Shown here piece after piece: positions 1 to 11,307 of a DNA stretch of 64,000 bases (within the stretch, counting starts at the first letter, position 1; every line of letters starts with the position of its first letter). This stretch comes from Lingula anatina (Eukaryota > Brachiopoda > Lingulata > Lingulida > Lingulidae): the NCBI RefSeq assembly GCF_001039355.2, contig NW_019775448.1:93634-157633 (forward strand). The letters are read 5' to 3'. The notes below the pieces were generated by a model, which saw only the letters and a program-made list of their open reading frames with translations, made no database searches and had not been told where the DNA came from. The position numbers and the translations under genes are program-made.

Positions 1-17
1 AAATATATGCAATGACA

Positions 18-237
18 CTACAACAATAAAGCCCACAACAGCAGAAAGCCGATGATGTATCCTGCGAAGATTCCTGAGCGACGATTCCTCGTGGAGAGAA
101 TCGAAGGTTTTAGCTGGCCAGCTTTGAGAAACGTCGGATCCATCGTCCGGACGACTGCGTGTGAAAGAAAGGACATGTCGATGAGCGATGCGTTGACTTG
201 GGACGAGGAAAATATTCGGAGAAATGTGAGTCGACTC
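18..237 (-). CDS. Possible 3'-terminal exon of an unidentified membrane-tethered protein
   Basis: A minus-strand open frame runs from a possible AG acceptor at 238-239 to a TAG at 18-20. It ends in a hydrophobic stretch of about 18 residues (GIFAGYIIGFLLLWALLL) directly before the stop, preceded by basic residues (STRNRRS). This layout is typical of a protein ending in a transmembrane segment or a GPI-type tail signal, with a dibasic site just upstream. No domain can be recognised in the 70 or so residues seen, and no upstream exon lies in the window on this strand to confirm it. A chance open frame cannot be excluded. Confidence 0.28.
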
Positions 238-469
238 CTGCGGCCTTTTTGCTTGATACAGGGCGCAGAACATGGCATCCTTTTTGTTGCTCCAGACCTG
301 TCTTCGTTGAATGAACGCAATTTCAAAATTTGGCGCTTTTATACCTTCAGTGATATAAAGTCACATGGTGGCGTTCCTGGTCAACTTGTTCATAGGGGGT
401 GGCGTTTGATAGTGATGCCCATAATTGATTATAATATCTTTTTAACATACACATATTATTAACTATTTT

Positions 470-1266
470 TTATTTTGATTATTCTGTTTATCATTTTATT
501 TTATAATAAGAGTCAAAAGTAAAAAGCAGTGACTTCGAAATGCACAGGCAAAATTGATGACAATTTCTGAGCAACATACCTTCTCCCCAAAATTGTGAAA
601 GGCCCGATGTCCGTTAAAATGGAACAGGTAGCAGTGAACTTCTCGCAGGCCACTATAGAACGTGTGTATTCGAACACTGATCCAAAATGTGGATAATGTA
701 ATAGGGCGTAGGGTGACTGCATTTTCGAGGCAGCCTGAGGGAGCATGATTGTTTTGATTGTAGTGAATTGTAGTTAGTCAGTTGAAAGTACACTGGACTA
801 AACATATACAGCCACTTCAGTATCCTAAAACATATTTTGAGTTGTTTTTTTTAAATGAAAAAACAAGTTATTGTGAATTTACGAAACGAAAAGAAAGCAG
901 CAGTAAGTCATGTGAAATATCTTGATTAACTTGCACCAGGCAGTAGAAACAAATGGATATATTTTTTGCACATAAAAGGTCTACTGATATAGGTAATAAA
1001 TAACAACGGACGCCTCCATTCATGGCTTCGGGTTATCAGTACTCTGATGCCAGTGGCGAGAGCAGAGAGAGAGAGAAAAAAAAACGAAAAAAATAATGAA
1101 TGAGACAATAAGATGAATATTGAAATTAAATATTTCTCATTTATACGTTTACTTTATCCCTTTAAACATAAGTTGAAAACTGCACTTTTTAATACGCGTT
1201 TTAACATTGTTATAAGTCTGAGTGGTCACTGGCCTTCTTTCACATCTCCCTGGCGATCACACAACC
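470..1266. other. Intergenic, no gene seen
   Basis: AT-rich sequence with short purine runs near 1058-1090. No open frame shows splice sites or a recognisable domain. Confidence 0.5.
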
Positions 1267-1269
1267 TAA

Positions 1270-2156
1270 AGCCTCGGTCACAACCGGCCGTACGGGCTCT
1301 TACGGGCTGTTTGCGTCCAAATTTTGCGCAGAATCTCACGTCCCACGCAAGTCCTTCTTACGAAATTTGGAGTTCGCAGACAGCCCGTAAGCACGTACGG
1401 AGGATGTTGGACATGTCCAAAAGATTCTACGAATAGCCTGCGAACAGCGAGGCCGCAAGCGTAACTTGTTCCTCTCGCACGGAGTTAGCAAGAGAGACGC
1501 ACGTTGTGCAAGACGCACGTCGCAAGCAATGAAGGAACAAGTGCCCTTTGCGTGTTGAGTAAGGCGCACGCCCTCACAACTAACGAACAAAGTCGAGAGC
1601 ACACCAGGAATGCGTCGTACGTGCGTCACCCCCACGCCTGGTGTATAAAAGGCGTGCTCACGACGCACGCTCGTGTCTTTACAATGAACGTCGACTGCGT
1701 AACGTGTACAACAATTTTCAAAATTTTCAAATTTTTTCTCAAGATAGTTTTCAAATATGCCTCCAAAAGGCAAGAGAAAGAAGCTTACATAGTGGATAAA
1801 AGGGAGGAGGAAGAAGTAAAAAGAGTAGAACAGGAAGCAAAACTGACGTACGCCGTTAGTACGTCACCACAAACGCGTGAGGCAAGTGTGAAGCAAAACT
1901 GACGCAAAAGGGCATTACTTTCGCCGTGCGTTGCATTCCCTTCGTAAGTGGTGAGCGTGTGCCACGTACACAATTTCCACGGCCATCGCTCCTTGCAATT
2001 AGCGTCCCTGCTTGAAAGTACATCTCATGTGACCCTTGCTACTCGCAAGGCAGACTTAATTCCTCTACCTCTATGACCTCCACGGCCTCCGCAACACCCC
2101 AAAATCGCAGGGGACGTACGATCCTGAAATTCGTGCGTCCGGTTGTGACCGAGGCT
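1270..2156. mobile_element. Non-autonomous DNA transposon, PIF/Harbinger-like ends
   Basis: An 887-base segment has inverted termini beginning AGCCTCGGTCACAACCGG at 1270, with the same 18 bases in reverse complement ending at 2156. It is flanked by TAA at 1267-1269 and 2157-2159. Three-base TWA target duplications are known for PIF/Harbinger elements, which is the basis of the family suggestion. The interior is rich in CG and ACGT motifs, unlike the flanks, and shows no convincing transposase frame. Confidence 0.72.
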
Positions 2157-2159
2157 TAA

Positions 2160-2491
2160 GTTGTCGAACACTAGAGCTCTAAATTGATCATTATTAGTGT
2201 TTGCATGGTCAGGCACATAATAGCTCCATTTGTGTTTTTTTAAGTGAGCTGGTCCACACTGCTTGAAAATCGAACTTGGGGAATTGCTTTACCTGCCACG
2301 AGAACACTCACTGATTCTCAATTTATAGGTCCATTTAGCATGAAAAAAATTATTAAGAATTAACGAGAGAAAATTTGTTTGTCCAAGTCGAATTTTACTT
2401 ACATCAGTTTTTAAAAATTACTGGAAAAATATTTAAAAATCACTGCGAAAGATAAATAAATAAATAAATACATAAATAATTTATCTGTTCT

Positions 2492-2525
<34 letters not shown>

Positions 2526-4164
2526 AACGGACTAAAATTTAAACCATTTAACTGTTGCTTGCAGTGCCATCTCACACTTTCTCATCTAAGGTACAGAATA
2601 AAGAAGCGAGTATGATGTTTCAGAAAATGCCTGTGTTTAAGTTTTTTTAATAACACAATAAATGGATCGCCTCTACGTTCGCGGTGTCACCTGGCTTTTA
2701 AAAGTTGAAAAAAAAAAAAAAATAAAATCGTGCGGTCTTTTGTTGCAGGTCATTATTTTTGGTTGTTTGATGTTTTCGTAATATTTCAGCCATTTAAAGA
2801 ATCGTAAGTTACATCCATGGTTAGCTAGACGATTTGAGGACAGGACACAGTTAATTGTTTTAGACGAAACTGCATTTTCATAGACAGTAATTTGCAAAAC
2901 AGGCATTGTGAAAAATATACTTGAAGTTGAGGTAAAAATGTGCCAGTAAAATAAATGTGCATCTCGTGACCCCTTTAGAGCAGTCTAATTTTTGTTAGTA
3001 TGAATAACGTGCGAATATTATCCAAAATGGTTGTTTTTTAAACCTTCTTTACTGAATACGAAAAATTTTCCATACTAGCAATGCATGAATCGGAAAATGT
3101 TAGCATTATTACGCAGAAAGCTAGATTTATCACTTTCTGTCACAATAGGTTTAGAAACAGTAGAATACGCGGCCTCCTCCTTCCCGTTACTCGACACATA
3201 AGTCATAAGGCTTGCGTATACATTACGATCTTGCGTTGTTATTAGATGGCTTTTTAAAATTTAAATAGTAAATTATGATTTATTCAATATTAAATTTCAA
3301 TCGTTCGTTCCACTTGAAGTTGAGTTTGAAAACTATTTTTCTTTTCTTTTTTTTCTTTTTTTTTTTCTTTTTTTTTTTTTTTGTGTGTGTGTGTGTGTTG
3401 GAGGGGGGGCAGGGGGGGGGAAGGGGGTAAAAATAAAAAGATCCCCCCTGTATCCGCCCCTGAATATAGTGTATATAAATGCAGATCTAATAAATAACAG
3501 TGGCGGATTTAGAGGGGGGTCAGGGGGGTCCTGACCAACCCTTTGGTTATTGAAAATGGCACTGTTTGCCCTCCAAAACACTCCAAGGGGGCAGAGGGTC
3601 GGTTTTGCATCCGATGCCTGTTATTCCTGAAAAGTCGGCCCCCCTTCAAATAATCCTGGATACACCCATGTATTGGAAATCAATATGTGACCCTGGTTGA
3701 GTGCAACGCACGGCTGTCACCTTATTTAACACTACACTATGCTATACTTACGACGCGCAGTGCAAGATTTTCACTCGAAACTCGTATTTGATTTTATAGT
3801 TTTACAGTATTTTGACCCAACTGACCAATAATTACAGTGATGGTTACATGAATTTGATATGAATAATTGAAATAATAGGTAAAACCCCTTTCCAAATATC
3901 CTTTTTTCAACTTGTTAATATGGTAATAAATATACATGAGGGATGTTTTAATTGACAATACATTACAATACATTTACGTTCACAGTGCATTTCTGTGAAA
4001 ATCCAAATATATGTCATAGCGAACTGACAGTTACTTATACATACACATAAATAGAAGTTGACCAACTGATATTTTAGTTTACTGAAAAGTTACGTTCTCT
4101 GAGAAACAGCAATGTGAAGATAACAAGTTATTCTGACTTTACTGCATAAAACCTATCAGATATC
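2160..4164. other. Intergenic with simple repeats, no gene seen
   Basis: Contains an AAAT repeat (about 2455-2480), a CA repeat (2493-2523), a pyrimidine/T tract followed by GT and G runs (3340-3425), and paired transposon-end-like motifs GTATCCGCCCCTG and GTGGCGGATTTAGAG near 3450-3515. No supported exon. Confidence 0.5.
2493..2523. repeat. (CA)n microsatellite
   Basis: Uninterrupted CA dinucleotide run of about 15 units. Confidence 0.95.
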
Positions 4165-4710
4165 ATGGCACACAAACTATCAAGAATCATCACTGTTTAT
4201 TTTGATCAAAAGTTTGCTTCATTAAGTCTAAAGCGAACAAGCACTGAACGGTGCTTTCTTCATCAATGCGTGTGTCATCCAGAGTGGGTGATGACGGTTT
4301 TTCTTGAGAATATTTTATCAGTATCAGTAATTCCCTCGCCCGGACTCCGCTCTGTAGATACATATAACGCCCAAAGAAATAATATATTTGGATAGTCCCC
4401 AAAGTCATCATTGAACAAAAGTGAGGATTTTTTTAAATTCGTAGTGTTACATGCAGGAAAATTGCCCTTGATAATGACGTTGTGGATTGCTGTAAGTGCG
4501 ACGCACACTGCATTGTGCAGCACATTGCAGCGGAACTGCACAGCATTTCAGGGACTTGTCTGTCTTACCACATGAAAACGCTGTTAACCATGAAAATATT
4601 GGACAGTGCAGAACGTTCACCTCCTACATTTCTTAAACACACATAATCGCATTCGTCAACAATTGGAAATCATTGGGCGGCATTCGATTCGCCTTTGTAT
4701 CTCCGTCATA

Positions 4711-4716
4711 TTTATT
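4711..4716 (-). promoter_or_regulatory. Candidate polyadenylation signal of lectin unit U1
   Basis: AATAAA on the minus strand, about 160 bases after the U1 stop codon. The same hexamer is kept at matching places after U2 (11122-11127) and U4 (19202-19207), inside a conserved 3' flank. Confidence 0.45.
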
Positions 4717-4872
4717 ACCAACTTTTTGATATTTTTTCGGTAAACGCACGTCTCTTTGACCCAGTGCATGTCGGTGAAAGTCGTTTTTTAATGATAATCC
4801 TTTACTGAACGGAAAAATCCAAAAATTCATCACATTTTGAAACATGTGCTGGAACATGATAAACCGACTCAC

Positions 4873-7081
4873 TCATCTGCGGCAGTCCTCAAAATGAAAC
4901 GCTAGTGCATCAAGCATAAGACCACTTCTCCCCGAAACGTACCGTAATGGCCGTCCGCCGTGGCTCACTTCGTACGCCGGTGACCCCTCTATGCCGTATG
5001 GTCCATAGCACGCGGTGTTCGTCACCAAGGCGATACTACCAACAAGTAAATATACACCTTGAAATTTCGTAACCCTCACGGTATGGATGTACTCGTTATT
5101 TGAAAGAACCACGCTGACTGGAGTCCCTGAATACCCTCCCCGTAGCGAAGTTCCAACGCCACCATATACAAAACGGATACTAAAATACAAATGCAATAGT
5201 GGATATTTAAAATTCTAAGTCATGAAAAGGCCTAAACCGTGTGACATACAGAACATGATGCTGAAATGCGCGCAATTGCGGGTCTATTATAGGGGCTGTT
5301 CAGAATGAGCACTACTGGGACTCTTGCTGAAAGCAATCAGATAACAGCCCAAGACGTCTTCTCCTGTTTCCAACGTACTTGTGCTTCACCAGCTTCTCTA
5401 TATTCTACTCAAAGCCAGGAGGCATGTAAATCCAGTCCGTTAATCTGACTGAATTGAGCGAGAATCCACGTGAAGCTAGTTAATGCGCACTAACTCATTC
5501 TGAATGGCCCCCAATAGAACTCTGAGCGGTCCGTAACGAGAAAAAGCTAAGTAAGTGTTGTAATTGATATATGCAACTTAAGTAGGCTGATTATGAGCCA
5601 CACTGGATACTTGTCGAAAGTTTTTTGTTCTTTTTTCAGACGTAATGTGCATCATTCGAGATAGCCAAACCCAGCAAACACGTCACGTTCGGATCACGTG
5701 GCTAGCACGTTGCTACCACATTATAACATCATAGCAACGTGCTAGCCACGTGATCCGAACGTGTCGTGTTTGCTGAGTAACTCTTGCGAATTATAATTAG
5801 CATAAAACCAAGTGAGTGGTCAAGAATAGGACCAAAATTCCACATTTTTATCATTGGAAAGGGACTTATTTGAAAGGGATTTTGAGTTTTGTTAATTACG
5901 TCACAGATAAAAACCTAACAAAAATAATGAAATTAACAGCTCATTTTGCAATGTTTTGAGTGACACTTGAAGATCATTTTTCAGAAGAAATTACCGGAGA
6001 GTTTTACTCTTATCACTAATATGTTTTCCCCTCTTTACGCGGATTTTCGCGCTCTTTTTAGTGTCGTACAGCATGGTGTCACATGATCATTCATTCTAAA
6101 AAGACGTCAACGCAGATCTGACAACGTGGTTGAGAGCCGCATAGTTAAAATGCCTGTTTTAGTGTATTTTATGGTTATTCACATCAAATTTGAAACCTCA
6201 AAATGATTTTTTTTGCACATTTCATGTCCATCTGCATAGAATGAATAATCTGAAAACGAAAGTTCATCAATATATGGTAGGCATACTAAACTCACCGATA
6301 TATACCATCATGAGCATATTGGAGATCAAACCCGGTAATGTGACCTTTGTACGCGTAATCAAGGTCACTGAAACTGATACCACCAGTGCCGCCGAAAGGT
6401 CCGTAAGACACATCGCATATTTCTCGAACTACAAGAAAATGAAGAAAAACTGAAATATCATCCTATTAAAATCAAATTCAATCTTTATTACCAATGTGCC
6501 TACCTTCTATATTTCTTTAAAAAAGGAATTTTCCCTATGACTTTTAGAATTACGAGAAGATGAAGAAACTTATGCAAAATGTATTTAATTTTTTTCAAGC
6601 AAATGCATCACACACATCTTCTTTTTGCTTGACGGTATTTTTTATTTGTTATAACTATGGCACAGTAAAAAAACCTTTCATTCTTAAGCGCGTCTTTTCA
6701 CTAGATGGAAATTTGTCACCCAAACAAAATACTAAATAAATGATGAAAGAAATAAGGAAAGAACAAGAAGAAAAACGTACCTCCATTTGACCACGTAGAT
6801 AAACCACCTTCGAGATTGTGCGGTCCCACATTACTATAAAGTTCACACTCGTGGGAGGCAGAATTATAGTTCACTCCGTAGCAGTCCGGCGTTCCACTAC
6901 ACTTCACACTGCAGTCCGTCATTGACCATGAGGTAAGTGTTTTAATAATAGTTCCGTCAAATCGAGAATTTTTGGTGACATGATACCTTCCTTCAGACGT
7001 TCTGGAACAGGCCAAACCGGTATAAAGCTCAAGGATTGCCAGAAGTAAAACGGGGGTCATCTTGCCTTTTTGTTCTCTCAT
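4873..7081 (-). CDS. PAN-jacalin secreted lectin, unit U1
   Basis: Three coding exons on the minus strand: 7081-6781, 6428-6296 and 5179-4873, totalling 741 bases (246 residues). Residues 1-25 form a signal peptide; M8 is an alternative start. Residues 27-92 are a PAN/apple-like domain with cysteines 57, 61, 67 and 79. Exons 2 and 3 (residues 101-246) form one jacalin-like beta-prism domain: a glycine-rich YGPFGGTGG loop, an IRFVYGGVG strand, the GPYGIE motif and a GLMLD loop at 231-235 that matches the GxxxD carbohydrate-binding motif of jacalin lectins. Splice sites are GGAG|GTACG, TTGTAG|TT, CG|GTGAG and TTTTAG|TATC, with phases 1 and 2. The product is probably secreted and binds glycan; the ligand is unknown. 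It is the first of a tandem family. Confidence 0.85.
5292..5512. mobile_element. MITE with TTCAGAATGAG inverted ends, in U1 intron 2
   Basis: Ends read GGGGCTGTTCAGAATGAG and, in reverse complement, GGGGGCCATTCAGAATGAG. The interior (GACTCTTGCTGAAAGCAATC and following) resembles the element in the STIM intron at 63051-63271, so the two are likely one family. No coding capacity. Confidence 0.6.
5672..5775. repeat. 104-base near-perfect palindrome (hairpin MITE), in U1 intron 2
   Basis: Two 44-base arms (5672-5715 and 5732-5775) are reverse complements with a single mismatch and enclose a 16-base spacer. They start with CAGCAAACACG and include GGATCACGTGGCTAGCACG. This is the form of a short foldback MITE. 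Confidence 0.85.
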
Positions 7082-7142
7082 GTTAGAAGTGTGTGGTTGT
7101 GCGTCAGAAACAAAATGACAGAAATGCTCTCTTTAAGCGTTG

Positions 7143-7197
7143 TTTTATTTATGGTGGCGTTTGTGACTGATAATGAGCTGCGTTGCTACTGACCAAT
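7143..7197 (-). promoter_or_regulatory. Core promoter of U1 (TATA-like and CCAAT boxes)
   Basis: Read on the minus strand, an ATAAATAAAA box lies about 62-72 bases before the U1 start codon, and an inverted CCAAT box (plus-strand CCAAT, 7193-7197) lies about 45 bases further up. Both are preserved in all four units U1-U4. Function is inferred from position and conservation. Confidence 0.5.
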
Positions 7198-7452
7198 AAT
7201 ATTCTGTGAATCAGATGCGCAACGATGAATGGCACAGCTTAAAGCAGTTAGCCGACCATGTATTCAAGAATCCAGTAAAAAAGAATAATTGGATAGAGAC
7301 AATGAATTACTTGATATGATAGTTTTTTAAAAACGTGTTTACTGTGTACATCGTTATCGGAAGCAGAGAGACTTGAAAAGTATAGTGGTACTTGATCAGA
7401 CCGGATAGTACATGTAACACAGGGAGGCGGTAAGCAACTGTTCTAATGTACC

Positions 7453-7870
7453 AGAAAAGCACCCAGAAAGCACATCTGCCAAGGCAAAATATAAACTAAT
7501 AATTAACCGTTAATTAATTGATGGATCATCGCCAAAATCTAATTATTTATCCTTTGCCCCATTTCTGACCTTCCCTTAAAATTTGATCGAAATCTGTACA
7601 CACTAAATTAATCAATTACTTATAATATAAATTATATTAAAATATATATAAATTATTTATATATTTATTTACTAATTAATAAATCATCTAATTGATTAAT
7701 GGTTCATCGCTTAAATCTAATCATTTCGTCCTTGACCAATAGTGACTTTTTTCTGAAAATTTCAGCAAAATCCGTCGACTCCGTTTTTGGGGCCTGACGC
7801 TCTCCACAGACAAACCCAAAAACTAACGGTAACAAAAACACAACGTCGACTCCTTGTCGGAGAATTATAA
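7453..7870. repeat. Decayed SINE/RTE-tail-like repeat in U1 flank
   Basis: Begins near GAAAAGCACCCAGAAAGCAC and ends near CTCCTTGTCGGAG, with an internal tract of the type CCATTTCTGACCTTCCC followed by an AAAATTT and GAAATC motif. It is a degenerate relative of the better preserved copies at 30243-30555 and 32007-32332. The same repeat sits at the same place in U2, U3 and U4. Confidence 0.5.
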
Positions 7871-8198
7871 CATAAGAATTGTAAAGGGTGGTACTGAGAG
7901 GACGAGGGAGGAGGGGGGAGGCATTATAGCGTAGCAGTATATTTGTCATTCAGCTTTGGTCATCAATAACTTATTGCAGGTATGAAAGAAAGGACAGGCT
8001 CACCAGATCGGGGTGTGCATTTTGTATTGAGAAGATCAATCACTTCAGCGTCCCATTTTGGAAAACCATCGACTGTGAAGCCTACATACATGTATAAGTC
8101 CGTACTTATGTAGGTATTTCACAATATTTGAATTAATCTGTCGCATGTCTGTTTAATATTATTTTAACACAATTTGTGTCAAATACATCTTACAACTA

Positions 8199-8236
8199 GA
8201 AAAGCACTCCGAGAGGGCAGACCTCCGCCAAGTAGC
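8199..8236. repeat. 5' fragment of the same SINE-like repeat
   Basis: AAAGCACTCCGAGAGGGCAG followed by ACCTCCGCCAAG matches the left end of the repeats at 30243 and 32007; the rest is absent. Confidence 0.5.
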
Positions 8237-9598
8237 TTTTTGTAAACTTTGAAAGCAGCATTGGAATTGAAAAATGTTAGGCTCTTGGATATGCTGATAT
8301 GATGTGAATTGCATAATTACTGTCTTCAGTGATTGTTACCCCTATACTCTCTTTTTAAGTGTAAAAACCTGAAACCCAAGGTACCCATCACAAATCATGG
8401 TTTATTCATATTGCTGACCGAATATGTGTTACATTTTTGTTTCAAAATGCTTTTTTTGCTCTTTCTGATAAACTGAATTAACCTGTTTTCTAAATATAAA
8501 TCTTTTATATTCATTAAGATTTCACTGGGAATTTCAATTTTTAAAAGAATTTCGGCCAAATTATATTTACTTGGCCATTCTAAAATTTGAATTTTACTGC
8601 ATTAATATCAAACAGTGCAAGAAACAAATAATTCTAAAAGTTGCACCGTTCATTTAAATCAAATATGCCCTTTCTACGCTGCTTTCATGGAAACACTTAT
8701 CCATATTTAGTTAAATATTTAGGATTAAGGCTTTTTGGACATGGATGAAATATCTTAATAAATGAAGAATGTTCATTGGTTAGCCAGTTAAAATATTCTG
8801 TTAACTCTGAAACAGAGTTTTTGTTACAATCTAAGGTGATGTTCATCTATATGAATAAATGGAATAAAACATTTACATGTATATGCCATAACTCAGCTTC
8901 AAACTGCTAGAGATGTAAAATTATATCCACACTTTGGAAAAATCAATATATATTTAATATATATTTTAAAATTTTATAATACTTTACTTAAAATATAATA
9001 AAATAGAAATGCAAAGTCACCATCAATATTTGCAAACTACTTGCCTTTCACTCAAAATCAGACTTTTTTCTGTCATTCAACTTGCCCAATAGACGGTAGG
9101 AGGTGATACAATAATTTCAACCATCTACCACATGATAATTTAAATATTTGTAGACCATATTGAGTTATTACAAATCTTCATGATTTTGATTTCATAATGT
9201 TCAATACATCCAAATGTAATAACAGTAACAAAAGAATGAAAGAATAAACACAGACTGAAAGAAGGCAATTTCGAGAAAAACAATTTATTATTTAGTCTTT
9301 GGTTATTGTTGACCATTTGATCTTTCTTTTTTTATCATTTTACATGGCCACACGTCTAGTAGTGATGAGCACTATTAAAAAAAAATTAGTACTCATCCAA
9401 ACTTTAGATGAAATGAGGAGTATTGCTGTCATATATTAGTCCACTGGTTAAAAAGATGTAAATAAATGGTAAATCCATGGTCATCGGCGGCCATTTTGAA
9501 TTTTGTAAGCCATACTGTAGTCCCAATTAACTCAAGTAATTGAAAAGGGGTTTGTTTTCATATTCAATACACCAAAGTAATGAAAAAATTAATTTGGG

Positions 9599-10248
9599 AT
9601 GATAAATCTGCCATATTTCCAGGCAAGACAGCTATATGCAAAAGACATGTTTTGTGGCAGCTATGTTGGATTTCAGGATTTTTCATCTCAATTAAAAGAT
9701 TTCAACTTGAACAAACACTACAAGCAGAAAGTACAGACTCCATGCTACACCGTAGATGGTGCAGACGTGTTACGTTTCAAAATATCAGGATTTGGAACAA
9801 AAGAAGTTTATTGTGACAACGGATGGCTCGTTGTGATGAGAAGATATGACAACACAATTAACTTTAATAGAAACTGGAATGAATATAAGCTTGGTTTTGG
9901 GGATCCCCGCCTTCAGTTCTGGATGAGCAATGAGGCCCTTCATGCGTTAACCAGTCAATGTTGATATGTTGTCCTGCAACGGCAATTATTACTACGTCAA
10001 ATGGAACCTGTTCAAAATTCATAATGAGGCAATGCAATATGCTGTAGACGCCATTACTCTCGAGTCCTACAACACCACGAGCACTTCGTCCTTTCGGAAC
10101 TACTGACAACATTAATACCTACTCTCCTATTAACTCTAATAAAAATTGTGCTAAGCAACACGAAGGCAATATTATTTATAATTTAAAAAATAATGACATT
10201 TCAGCACGGCGTTTCGTTGGCTTAGAGGGCATTATAAAACTCGTATAG
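9599..10248 (+). pseudogene. Fibrinogen-related domain pseudogene, copy 1
   Basis: Plus-strand reading shows fibrinogen C-terminal domain features: VYCDNGWLVVMRRYDN, then FNRNWNEYKLGFG, FWMSNEALHALTSQ, and in shifted frames NYYYVKWNLFKI, YAVDAITLESYN and, further on, the degraded tail that copy 2 keeps as INSNKNCAEQH. The frame breaks directly after ALTSQ, where a stop follows, and again further on. An upstream stretch includes CYTVDGADVLRF, similar to the start of such domains. Fibrinogen-related proteins are usually secreted recognition lectins; this copy cannot make a full domain. It lies downstream of U2 on the opposite strand. Confidence 0.75.
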
Positions 10249-11307
10249 GCAAGACATAGCGCCCAAGGTCTACAGTTTTTCTTCTTTCACTTTGGTTGAC
10301 AGATATTTTCCTTCTTTGAGTTTATTCGACAATTTTTATAAAGTAATGCATAAGATATCGCTGTCTTCTTAAAATACTGAAATAAAAGTTAAGAACATTA
10401 TACAATTAACGATGTTGGCTGAAGTTGATTTAATTTTTTCTGATTTCGCAAAACAACATTGACCAAAACCTAAGAGTCAATAAATGTAACATTTATATCA
10501 TACCATACCTGAAGGTCGGTATACTTTTGTTAAAATTTACATAAGTACCATGCAATATATATATTTATATAGCAAATAACATGGCACACAAACTGCCAAG
10601 AATCACAATCGTTAATTTGGACAAAAATGTTTGCTAAGTTTAGTCTATCTAGAGCGAACAAGCACTGACGGACGCTTTCTTCAACAAAAGGTGTGTCATT
10701 CAGAGTAGGTTATGACGGTTTTTTCTTGAGAATATTTTATAATTATCGGTAATCTCTTCGCCCGGACTCCACTCTGAAGATACATATAACACCCAAAGAA
10801 ATAATACATTTGGATTATCACCAAAGTCATCATTTAACAAAAATGTGGATCTTTTGTTTGAAATTCGTAGTGTTAGGAAAATTGCCCTTGATAATGACGT
10901 TGTGGATTGCTGTAGGTGCGACGCACACTGCATTGCATCGCAGCAGAACCGCTCAGCATTTCAAGGACCTGTCTGATTTACCACATCAAAAGGCTGAACC
11001 GTGAAAATATTGGACAGTGCAGAACGTTCACCTCCTACATTTCTTAAACACACATAATCGCGTTCGTCAACAATTTGTAGTCATTGAGTGGCTTTCTATT
11101 CGCCTTTGTGTCTCCGTCATATTTATTATCAACTTTTTGATACTTTTTCGGTAAACGCACGTCTCTTTGACCGAGCGCATGTTGGTGAAAGTCGTTTTTT
11201 AATGATAATCCTTTACTGAACTGAAAAATCCAAAGACATTTATTGGAAATGTCCACGTAATTCACCACATTTTGAAACATGTACTGGGATATGATAAACC
11301 GAATCAC
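10249..11307. other. Conserved 3' flank of U2
   Basis: From about 10580 this is homologous to 4165-4872 (after U1) and 18690-19388 (after U4). It probably includes the U2 3' untranslated region; AATAAA lies on the minus strand at 11122-11127. Open frames here are not coding. Confidence 0.55.

Larger units (their letters stand above)
7198..9579. other. Duplicated 5' flank and intergenic, no gene seen
   Basis: 7198-8110 is homologous to the 5' flanks of U2, U3 and U4, most closely U4. After about 8230 the sequence is AT-rich and shows no exon. Confidence 0.5.

Noticed and set aside
6190-6453. Plus-strand frame over lectin exon 2 (and equivalents at 11999-12211, 30742-30927 and 32510-32797)
   Set aside because: The complementary minus-strand reading gives the jacalin-like exon with proper splice sites; the plus frame is its shadow.
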